Shown here piece after piece: positions 6,544 to 13,500 of a stretch of DNA of 13,500 nucleotides (its first letter is position 1; each line of letters opens with the position of its first letter). A model generated the notes under the pieces. It was given only the letters and a program-made list of their open reading frames with translations, was not told the origin of the DNA and made no database searches. The translations under genes and the position numbers were made by a program. Source of the stretch: Beroe ovata (lineage: Eukaryota; Ctenophora; Nuda; Beroida; Beroidae); assembly GCA_946803715.1 (NCBI GenBank), contig CAMPET010000015.1:235717-249216 (forward strand). Reading direction: 5' to 3'.

Positions 6544-9508
6544 TCAAACGAATAATCCTGGAAATGCCTTGGAAACTTTCCTAGTACAGTCTGTTTCAGT
6601 GCTTTCTCTACTTGTGGAATTCAAATCACTTGGCACAGAGAACCTAGAAAATCCGCTTGTCTGGTCTGGAGGTTCAGTTAGTACAAGCCCAGAACTATGT
6701 TTCTGCTGAGATGTGCCATCCTTAGCAAGAAAATCAAGCCTCAGCAATTCGTCGATGTTTGAGGTGTCATGTGGCATGTGGTGATTGTTGGTAGTTAATT
6801 CATGAGTCAAGGGCATGCCTTTATCTCTGCTTGTACTTGATACATTCAGTGGTAGTCTTATGTAGGGATTGTAATTGCCATGTAGCATGGGCCCTCCAGA
6901 AATTGCTGGAATTTGCTGCATATTTTGATCAGTTTCATATTGCTTGCACTGGTTTTGTGTCGACCCCATAGCATGAACTTCGCTCATATGAGCAGAAAAC
7001 GATTCTAAACTTGGAGTTCTGTAAAAACACAAACTACACCAATGCGAATCATTGGTTTGGAGCTCAGGCAGCTTCTCTTTGCATGATTGAGAAAATATTT
7101 TATTAAGGTCAATTGCCTTGTGCTTTTTTGCATCCAATTTTTTAGTTGCTTCTATCTTGATACCATGCATTAATGTCAAATGGAGTTTCATTTCTTCCAT
7201 ATCACTCAAATTTACAGGACACTCAATGCAAAGTATGGTTCCATCAGGCATATGCTTTCGTTTATGTGCATTAAGTTTTGCCAATGAAGGAAACAAGTAA
7301 CCACAGGTTTTACAGCATATCATATTCTTAGAATCGTATGGCGTTGCATCGAAACTCTTATTATGTACCATAAGACAATGATTCAAGAAGTCTTCCATAT
7401 TCTGTGACAAATTAGAACAATGTGAGCATTTCAAAGTTCCATCCAATCTGTGTTGGCCAATGTGACTTTGAAGCTCAGCACCAGACTTGAACTCATACAA
7501 ACACATTAAACAGGAATATTTCTGTCTGGAAGAACCGGGTTTTCGTAATTTAGCGTCAATAGTGATTCCATGTTGAACAGCAACGTGACTCAGCAGCACT
7601 CTGGTTTCATGAAACAGGTGTCCACAATACTGACACTTCACCAACCCATCTACTGTATGACACTGTTGATGCTCATTAAGTGATTGGAGGCTAATAAACT
7701 GATATTTGCACGATTGACAACTTAACTCAAAATCCATCCTGGGATTATGTTTCAACTTGGTTTCTATGATAAAATTGTGTTCTGACCAAGAGTGCGACTT
7801 CAATTCTTCAATATCGTTTAGCACTGAGGAACAACGGTCACAAATTATACCATCATCCTTGTGCTTTTCCAAGTGATCTGCCAGCTCAACTTCTCTCTCA
7901 AACTCCCAAACACAATTCTTACATGAAAATTTATGATTCTTCCGCTCATGGGATCTGAGACTGCTCTTGAGCTTTGTTTTGTAATCACAAAATTGGCAAG
8001 CCTCCAAATTATTAGGTGAAGTGTGTTTTGCCAAGACATGCTGTCTCAAACTTTCCTTTACTTTGGTTGAATAGTTGCAGTATTCACATACATGAGGACG
8101 AAGTGTTGAATGTACATTCTGATTATGTCTAGTCAGGTGATATTTCCTGTATGATTGGTAGGAACACCCAGGGTACTCACACACAAATGGTTTTTCACCT
8201 GTGTGGAGACGCATATGTCTATTAATGTACCACATTGATGCAGCCTTTACACCACATACGTCACAAGAAAACTTCTTTTCTCTTACTCTGGGTCGATTTG
8301 ATTTCTTTCCCTGGATATGCTCTTGTTTAGAAATCGGCTTCTTCCTTGGGATTATGTCTCCATGTACATCTTTCCTGTGCCTGTTCATTTGTACCTTTTT
8401 AATTGTTGTGAATTCACAACCATTATGAGTGCAATTTTGTGGAGGTCTGATTCGAATTCTCTTGGACTTCATTCTCCTTTTAGCTTGAGCAGCATTCTCA
8501 GATGCCTCCGCATCACTTCCTTCTCCAGGGACTGAAAAAGGAAAATAAGATTGAAATTAGGCATTATTGATTGGAAAAGTTTCAAAACTTTGTATCCATT
8601 ATACTGCACTTATTTGAAAGAGATTATAAATGTTCAATGATCTTTTAAACATAATGTGGTTTAGATGTATGATTGTATGGCATACAGAAAAGTCTAGGGG
8701 AAGGAAAGATATACAACACAAGGGAAAGAGCAAAGGCTACACTTAGTGGAGATCCTGAAGAAGGGACTGAAGAAGGATTCTGAAGAAGGGACTCATGTCT
8801 TGAAACTTTCAGTAGATTTGCAATGTGAAATGTATGGATTTGATTCAATAGACTTTGTCTAGCTGCCTATAAAAATGCCCAATCATCTGAAGCAAGTGCA
8901 TAAGTGCTTATTACAGAATATATTCTATTCATGTGTTGATTTTAGTTTGTATTAGGTTTTCTGATACAAAACTTATGGTGATGAAATTTTTTCTGAAGAT
9001 TTTTCAACTTACAGTAATCGTCATCTTGAGGGTCATCATATGCACCACCAGTTCCAAATGAGGAGTCATTACTAAGAGTCTTCAGTCTTTCATTTGCCTT
9101 AGTCATGCTATTCCTTGGTTTCTTGATAACCCCATCATCTTTCGCACAAAGGTCATTGTTCAAAGGAGGATGGTCTGATTCCAAATGTTCTTTGAGGCCA
9201 TTTTTAGAAATTGCTTCAAAATCACATTTGGAACATGGGAAGATGTGCCTTGTTAGCCTCTTGAATGTGGCCAATGGAAGATGTTTATCTGATGAATGTT
9301 CTGCAGCTATGTGTTTTTTGAGGAAATAGTTGGAAGTTGCTTTGAAATCACATTTTGAGCATATAAAAGCTGGCCTCTTGTGTTTCTTAGAAGTGTGCAA
9401 TGTAAGACCTAGTTTTGATTTAGCAGTGAAGTCACAAAGGGCACAGCTTAATGAATCTTCTTGAGAAGAATTATTCTCCACGGTTAATGAGAATGAAAGC
9501 TCACCAAA
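6544..9508 (-). CDS. C2H2 zinc-finger protein with 17 fingers, 5' end missing
   Basis: Two exons are visible: 9508-9013 and 8531-6544, joined by a 481-nt GT-AG intron in phase 1 (donor GTAAGT, acceptor CTTTTTCAG). They encode 827 aa. Exon 1 has three fingers; exon 2 has fourteen, including one with the classic HTGEKPF linker (linker at about 90-96 of the frame starting at 8472). From 7923 to 7123, eight fingers form four tandem pairs. Basic stretches (MKSKRIRIRP; RKKPISKQ) could be nuclear localisation signals. The last 140 residues lack fingers and are Ser/Thr-rich. Function is presumably nucleic-acid binding in the nucleus; no known orthologue is recognised. There is no start codon: upstream of 9508 the frame meets TAG and TGA, and GTG at 9481 is internal. 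An acceptor (CTGTTCAG) at 9509-9511 fits, so a 5' exon lies further upstream, perhaps beyond the LINE pieces. Confidence 0.9.
7123..7923 (-). repeat. four tandem two-finger modules inside the zinc-finger protein
   Basis: The first cysteines of the odd fingers fall at residues 184, 252, 321 and 387 of the frame starting at 8472, and those of the even fingers at 211, 280, 349 and 415. The period is therefore 66-69 residues. Each module reads CxxC...H, then a short linker H-x2-DG-x2/3-C, then a second finger with a divergent core, then an acidic or lysine-rich spacer (FIIETKL, ITIDAKL, KIEATKKL). Ancient internal duplication of a finger pair explains this. Confidence 0.85.
8753..8794. repeat. 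purine-rich direct repeat in the zinc-finger intron
   Basis: CTGAAGAAGGGACT occurs at 8754-8767 and 8780-8793 with GAAGAAGGATT between. Read on the minus strand it gives three TTCTTCAG acceptor-like sites inside the intron, about 230 nt before the used acceptor. Confidence 0.75.
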
Positions 9509-9673
9509 CTGAACAGATCTTGATTTCTAGGTTCATGAAGCCTCTACACTGTAATAGCAAGAAATCATCATTTTCTTCATATATATTTTGAACAAAATAT
9601 ACATTCACATTGTTCAGAAGCAATATTACTTGTATTGATTACTTGTATTGATTTAAGTTTAGCATCTTATTAC

Positions 9674-9804
9674 AATAGAATAGAATAGAATAGAAAGAAT
9701 AGAATAGAATAGAAAGAATAGAATAGAATAGAATAGAATAGAATAGAATAGAATAGAATAGAATAGAATAGAATAGAATAGAATAGAATAGAATAGAATA
9801 GAAT
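9674..9804. repeat. (TAGAA)n pentanucleotide microsatellite, probable LINE tail
   Basis: About 26 units of TAGAA, with two or three AGAAAGAA interruptions near 9694 and 9713. On the minus strand it is (TTCTA)n and directly follows a LINE 3' UTR, so it is best read as the simple-repeat tail of that element. Confidence 0.95.
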
Positions 9805-10191
9805 GACATAAATATTATGGTCTTCAACCATCACAAATTTCCATGTCAGTAATAACTCATCTAGTAGCTTTCCCTCCATAGGCACTTAAGCTGCCTATCA
9901 ATTCAAAAAAGCATCATTCAATAAATATTAATTCCCTTTTTCTTGGCGACAAAGGGGTTCTGCCAAAGAAAATTATTAAATTTGGCTTTATCAGGTAAAT
10001 ATTAGTCTCCTTCAATTTAATATAATTTTCTCGAGTACTATTGATGAAATATACCAGTAAATACTGGGACTGAAACTTCATGATTCTTCCTAGTTCTTTC
10101 TAATACTTGCTTTAAAGTCATTAACATTTGAAGCTTCTCTGACCGCTTTAGGTAAGTCGTTCCAGTAAGGTTTAACTCTCTCAGAGATTAA
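9805..10191 (-). mobile_element. 5'-truncated LINE: ORF2 C-terminus and 3' UTR
   Basis: On the minus strand, codons 10191-10090 read LISERVKPYWNDLPKAVREA, then SNVNDFKASIRKN and a TAG stop. WNDLP followed by a V, an FK and a short basic end is the usual last segment of LINE ORF2 proteins without RNase H (CR1, L2 and Jockey types). About 285 nt of AT-rich 3' UTR follow, ending in the (TTCTA)n tail. Everything upstream of WNDLP is gone, which is typical 5' truncation by target-primed reverse transcription. The piece probably sits in an upstream intron or the promoter of the zinc-finger gene. It need not be the same family as the RT relic at 862-1514. Confidence 0.75.
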
Positions 10192-10195
10192 ATAG

Positions 10196-10335
10196 AGAAG
10201 AATATAATAGAGTAGAATGAATTAATGAATTATGGTATTCTGTATTCAACTATCACTATCATATGATACAGACGTTATGAAAAACACCGCCTTACTTGGG
10301 CACTTGGCTGTCATTGATAGCCCTTGTCGAGAATT
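10196..10335 (-). mobile_element. second, older LINE 3' end
   Basis: On the minus strand this stretch parallels the 3' UTR end of the neighbouring LINE: CAGCCAAGTGCC here against CAGCTTAAGTGCC there, GTGATAGTTGAATAC against GTGATGGTTGAAGAC, then CATAAT and a degenerate ATTCTACTCTATTATATTC tail. It ends where the WNDLP-coding piece begins. So it looks like a diverged 3' end of a related element, placed head-to-tail with the other copy. Alignment was by eye and is gapped. Confidence 0.5.
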
Positions 10336-10365
10336 TCATTGCACGCGCGCCGCTAATTATTCTCA

Positions 10366-10724
10366 GTTTCGGCCTTCGATGAAGGCGCGCCGCGCAAGAA
10401 ACAGTAGACAAATGACATCTGGCAACACTAATTTTTCCGCGCGGCGCTGCGTCACCCGCGCACTGTTGCCGGATGTTATCTGTCCCCTTGCTGGCGGGAT
10501 TTTATTCGGGCGGAATGACAATTGCGCGGCGCCCACGGTAGTGGGTAGCTGTTCCCGCGCTGCGTGACCCAAATACTCCGCGCGCGCTGCGCGTCTCCGT
10601 GGTCTACGACTTTACAGTTCTACTGAGTAGAACAGGGGCGCGCAACGTGTGCACATGGGTAGCCGGTAAAATCCTGCAAACTGTTTTTTAATTTTGCGCG
10701 CGCCTTTTCATCGAAGGCCGAAAC
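10366..10724. mobile_element. GC-rich inverted-repeat element (MITE-like), 359 bp
   Basis: The ends are a perfect 18-bp inverted repeat: GTTTCGGCCTTCGATGAA at 10366-10383 and its reverse complement at 10707-10724. Pairing continues inward with GGCGCGCC-type sequence, for about 30 bp in all. Inside, 10407-10427 and 10464-10484 form a second inverted pair with 18 of 21 matches. The interior is rich in CGCGCG, unlike its AT-rich flanks. There is no transposase and no obvious target-site duplication. A non-autonomous foldback or MITE-like element is the best reading; a CpG-rich promoter of the zinc-finger gene is an alternative. Confidence 0.6.
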
Positions 10725-10794
10725 GGGCCTTAGCTTCGGTGCGGCGAGATTGCGAGAAACACGAACTGATCACATTCACATTGCATTCGACCGA

Positions 10795-10823
10795 AACACT
10801 AACAGTAACACTAACACTAACAG
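10795..10823. repeat. short (AACACT)n-like repeat
   Basis: About five degenerate copies of AACACT or AACAGT. A third copy of CGGCCTTCGATGAA, the core of the terminal repeat of the neighbouring element, follows directly at 10829-10842. Confidence 0.7.
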
Positions 10824-10876
10824 ATTAACGGCCTTCGATGAACTTGAGCGCGAGAATGGAGAAACAGAGGTTGGAG

Positions 10877-11206
10877 GTCAGATAAAATCTGACAACGCCA
10901 GGCTGGTTAATTGACTAGTGACTACTCCACCGACGCCTCCGCACATTGGGGTCAATTCCAAATTCGGGAACGTTTTCTCATTGACATTCGCAAAGGGGCA
11001 CGATGGGGGCAAAGGGAGCATTTTGGGAACGTGTGTGTACATGTTGATGTATGAGGCGGCTAAAAATTAAGAGGCAAAAAGGGGGCACAAAGGAGGCGGA
11101 AAGGGTGCACACAAGGGCCGTTTTTCGGGGGCGGAAAGGGGGCCAAAAAGGGCGTCGGCGGAGTAGTCAATAGCCCCAGGCTGGCTCTCGCCGGATGTGA
11201 TTTGTC
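10877..11206. mobile_element. second inverted-repeat element, about 330 bp
   Basis: Arms of about 60 bp face each other. GACTACTCCACCGACGCC at 10920-10937 pairs with 11151-11168 (17 of 18). GCCAGGCTGG at 10897-10906 pairs with 11177-11186 (9 of 10). The outermost part repeats the 21-bp motif found inside the neighbouring element. The interior is G-rich and non-coding. It looks like a MITE-like element related in part to the one on its left; no target-site duplication is visible. Confidence 0.6.
11070..11154 (+). other. G-rich tract with G-quadruplex potential
   Basis: The plus strand carries many runs of three to five G (for example CGGGGGCGGAAAGGGGGCC near 11126-11144, then AAAAAGGG), separated by short A-rich loops. 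Four or more runs are close enough to form a quadruplex in principle. It lies between the arms of the second inverted-repeat element. Confidence 0.5.
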
Positions 11207-11210
11207 GGGC

Positions 11211-12183
11211 CATGCTATACCGGCCATGCTTGTCGACCGCTAAATCTAAAGGCCTCACCGCTAAAGCAAATGACCCGGGCGTGACCCTAGCCTTTGGCAC
11301 CCCATAAATAATGCACCCTAAACGCGCCCATTAAGTAATTAGTATAGCATAACATCCTCATCCTGCATGAACATGACATGACTCGATCTAACTGATAGTG
11401 ATGGACGAGACCGAAGTAATAAATCACGACCATTCCGTTTACTTAAGTTTTATTTCGGATTTGATTTATTTCTGATAATAATCAACGAAACGGAATTTAA
11501 ACTGATATCAATAAACTAAAAGTAAATTGTATTTGTAATTGGCACTGATAATTTGCACTTTTAAAGGTCATAGCATTAAGCATCATTGAATTTGGAAAAC
11601 CTATTGTTTGATGATATTGATAACTGCATAATATAATCATAATTATATCTTCAAAGCCAGTCGTGAATAGCTGCCGGTGATACTCTCAGTTTCTCTTAAG
11701 CGATGATTTAGCATTACCTAAGTAAATACCCATGCTAAACGTATTTTATGTTTAATGTGTTCAATTGTTAAAAAGATGAAGTTTAATCATCTATAGCATG
11801 TACCAAACTGCCAACTATTAAACCTGTTACTTGATACTATCAAAGATGTTAAATTCTTATCCAATGCATTGCCTTGTCCAATACCTTTTATAGTATGGAG
11901 ATCTAGTACTAGAAACAACGTTGAACTTAAACGTGCACTCATCGCACGTTCTTGTTAATGTTTCTATCACGAGCGGTGGTAGCGATCAGAGAATAGTTTT
12001 CTAAACCATCAAACCATGCCGTATAATCTGAATTATTAAAATCGTTTTATCGATTCTTGTTCTATATATGCCTACGGTACTTGATGAAGCAATGGAATTC
12101 GATGTTCTCAAGTCTATGCTCTTAGCAGGAATTGTTCCATTTAGTCCCTGCTGAACCCCAACAAACATGGATGGGCATGGTCA
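11211..12183. other. AT-rich stretch without a recognised gene
   Basis: No conserved coding sequence is seen. Small features are a 9-bp inverted pair (ATTCCGTTT near 11432 and AAACGGAAT near 11489), a 7-bp hairpin AACGTGC/GCACGTT at 11930-11950, and a 28-codon plus-strand frame at 12068-12154 beginning MPTVLDEAMEFDVLK. The frame resembles no family I know. Confidence 0.45.
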
Positions 12184-12238
12184 TGTGTGCGCGTGTGTGT
12201 GTGTGTGTCGCAATGTGTGCGTATTCGTGTGTGTGTGT
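12184..12238. repeat. (TG)n microsatellite, imperfect
   Basis: TG dinucleotide runs interrupted by CG, CAATGTGTGCGTATTC and similar. It lies about 50 bp beyond the stop codon of the DEG/ENaC gene, in its likely 3' UTR. Confidence 0.9.
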
Positions 12239-12290
12239 TGATTTCTACGTCTAGATAAGGAACACACGTGCGCGCTAAACTAGCAATCCT

Positions 12291-13058
12291 TTACATAGCC
12301 ATCTTCTCATCTCCGTTCTCATCATCAAGTCGCTGTGCCCCTCCCTTCTTCTTTTTACCGCCAAGATTACAGCAGTGTTTAGCAATGGAGAAGAAGAGGA
12401 ATTGGCAGAACTCCAACACGGTAAAGATACTGGCACCCAGGAATAAGCCGAGCACACCACCGATATCACCTGTGACACAGACATGGTGTGATTATCATAG
12501 CACGTTATTGTGACATATTTTGATTATTATAGCGCGTGATTGTGTGACATGGTGTGATTAGAGGGAACATTGTAGTGTGGGGAAACAAATACAACTCATA
12601 TCACAGGGTTACAGATATCGCCCAGTACAGGACATACAGACCGAGTAAGTTAGCAGAAGTGTAAGTCACCACTTCTCTGATTTCAGAAGTCTGCATGCTG
12701 GTAAACAGCACCTCCAGTGTCATCACATTGTCCCTGAACAGGAAGGGGGAGTCTTCAAACTGTTGTCATGACAACCGTCACAGTTCATATGGTATCCAAG
12801 TTGTATAGGACTAGCGGAATTTTATCTCTGGCGCAATTGCGGAGCGCCAACGGCAGGGGAAACATGTATCCGAGAGTACAGAAACTACTCATGTACAGAA
12901 ACTACTCATGTAGGAAATATATTCACTCACAGAACATCCTGAGCCGAGTCGTAGACGATGTCAAGTTCAGGGTGAGAGAAGGGAGCTGTACCAATTATAC
13001 CCTTCACTTTCTCAAACGTGTTCTCGGCCCATGGCCTTGACATCATGGAGCTGCTCAC
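12291..13058 (-). CDS. DEG/ENaC (ASIC-like) sodium channel, C-terminal exons
   Basis: The three last exons are 13058-12931, 12733-12642 and 12469-12291. Introns are 197 and 172 nt and phases agree (2, then 1). Together they give 132 residues. Exon A carries SSSMMSRPWAENTFEKV, the S-x-WP-like part of the extracellular palm. Exon B carries DNVMTLEVLFTSM and TYTSANLLG. Exon C begins DIGGVLGLFLGASIFTVLEF, matching the second membrane helix of ASICs and ENaCs with its GAS selectivity filter and conserved glutamate. A short cytosolic tail with KKKK and DDENGDEK ends at TAA (12291-12293). Family members are trimeric, amiloride-sensitive cation channels of the plasma membrane. The N-terminal helix, the cysteine-rich finger domains and the start codon lie beyond 13500. 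The donor of exon B (GTCTGT) is weak but is the only one in phase. Confidence 0.92.
12480..12560. repeat. tandem repeat of 32-34 bp, 2.5 copies
   Basis: Copies at 12480-12511, 12512-12545 and a partial one at 12546-12560 share GACATGGTGTGATTAT, then ATAGCrCGTkATTGT. They lie in the last intron of the DEG/ENaC gene, just next to its acceptor. Confidence 0.75.
12876..12909. repeat. 17-bp tandem duplication (2 perfect copies)
   Basis: GTACAGAAACTACTCAT occurs at 12876-12892 and again at 12893-12909, inside the DEG/ENaC intron between exons A and B. Confidence 0.92.
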
Positions 13059-13299
13059 CTAATGAGGGGGGGGGGTTACCTTATCATGGTATACAGGTCA
13101 CGATCAAACAATGATATAGATGTTGTTTCACGACTGTTATCCAACATTTAAATCCAGCATCCACAGTCATGTGAATCTTGCTATCGCCAAACCCAGTACC
13201 CACTGACAGGCGCGCACTACATTTCGTACACACGATGTTATAGCGGGGGTAACCAATAACCATTGTCAATGATCTAACTTCCAAAAAACCACATTAGAT

Positions 13300-13330
13300 G
13301 GTGGCACAGTGTGATGGCAGCTGTGCCACC
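13300..13330. repeat. perfect 10-bp inverted repeat (hairpin)
   Basis: GGTGGCACAG at 13300-13309 and CTGTGCCACC at 13321-13330 around an 11-nt loop. Weaker pairing extends outward (ACATTAG on one side, TAACATGT on the other). It may be a tiny foldback element inside the channel intron. Confidence 0.8.
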
Positions 13331-13437
13331 TAACATGTGTGTAAAAAGAGAGCATCTAGGTGACACGATATAACACACATAATGCGCGCTCATGAATCAT
13401 GGTGAGCTCAACATCTCAAAAAATTGCTCTAACGGAA

Positions 13438-13439
<2 letters not shown>

Positions 13440-13487
<48 letters not shown>

Positions 13488-13494
13488 ACACACA
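13440..13494. repeat. (AC)n microsatellite
   Basis: A run of more than twenty AC units, with a CAGACA interruption near 13481, reaching almost to the right edge. Confidence 0.97.
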
Positions 13495-13500
13495 GACCCA

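Larger units (their letters stand above)
13059..13500 (-). other. DEG/ENaC intron, partial, running off the window
   Basis: On the minus strand the acceptor before exon A is a run of ten C followed by TCATTAG. I found no further channel exon up to the right edge. A 66-codon frame at 13084-13284 contains a CTKC but no DEG/ENaC motif. The region also holds a hairpin and an AC microsatellite. Confidence 0.55.

Noticed and set aside
9479-9481. GTG as the start codon of the zinc-finger protein
   Set aside because: GTG initiation is not expected in animal nuclear genes, and the frame stays open to an upstream splice acceptor, so this codon is internal valine.
9639-9885. Two minus-strand frames made of repeated ILFYS
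   Set aside because: They are translations of the TTCTA pentanucleotide repeat, not genes.
10232-10572. Overlapping frames of 111 and 69 codons on opposite strands
   Set aside because: They run across the GC-rich inverted-repeat element and a LINE 3' end; low stop-codon density follows from GC content and no protein motif is seen.
10795-10823. Telomere-like repeat
   Set aside because: The unit is AACACT/AACAGT, not TTAGGG-type, and only about five copies are present.
11067-11300. 77-codon minus-strand frame
   Set aside because: It covers the G-rich interior and arm of the second inverted-repeat element, with no recognisable motif.
13084-13284. 66-codon minus-strand frame with CTKC as a further channel exon
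   Set aside because: No DEG/ENaC cysteine pattern or palm motif matches, and no donor in a suitable place joins it to the next exon.

Overview
The window reads as nuclear DNA of an animal. Five protein-coding genes can be reconstructed from conserved protein sequence plus GT-AG splice sites whose phases match. All five lie on the minus strand. Four families are typical of animals or eukaryotes: a CAMLG/GET2-like ER membrane protein, the Arp2/3 subunit ARPC5, an SLC35D nucleotide-sugar transporter, and a long C2H2 zinc-finger protein. The fifth, a DEG/ENaC (ASIC-like) channel, points specifically to animals. Coding introns are mostly short (74-197 nt, one of 481 nt) and genes are close together, so a compact invertebrate genome is likely. 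A sponge or another early-branching invertebrate is my guess, but the sequence does not prove the lineage.

Layout in plus coordinates: 1-860 is AT-rich and nearly featureless. 862-1514 is a decayed LINE reverse transcriptase. 1668-2563 is the CAMLG-like gene (4 exons). 3086-3939 is ARPC5 (4 exons, complete). 4010-4589 is a 280-300 bp direct duplication joined through a single N, which is probably an assembly/haplotype artefact. 4897-5880 is the SLC35D transporter, with a likely extra 5' exon at about 6427. 6544-9508 is the zinc-finger gene, with at least 17 fingers and a missing 5' exon. 9674-10335 holds two LINE 3' ends in tandem, one with a (TAGAA)n tail. 10340-11210 is a GC-rich block of inverted repeats. 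11210-12180 is AT-rich with nothing convincing. 12291-13058 is the 3' end of a DEG/ENaC channel gene that continues beyond the right edge. Microsatellites lie at 12184-12238 and 13440-13494.

The genes do not form an obvious pathway. CAMLG and SLC35D both act in the secretory membrane system, ARPC5 in actin branching, the zinc-finger protein presumably in the nucleus, and the channel at the plasma membrane. The same-strand, close packing and the splice-acceptor-like sites just upstream of two start codons make 5' UTR introns likely and leave spliced-leader trans-splicing open.

The most interesting items are the four tandem two-finger modules in the zinc-finger protein, the start-codon-only first exon proposed for SLC35D, the inverted-repeat block with four copies of one 21-bp motif, and the tandem LINE tails. 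I did not find a clearly new biological system.
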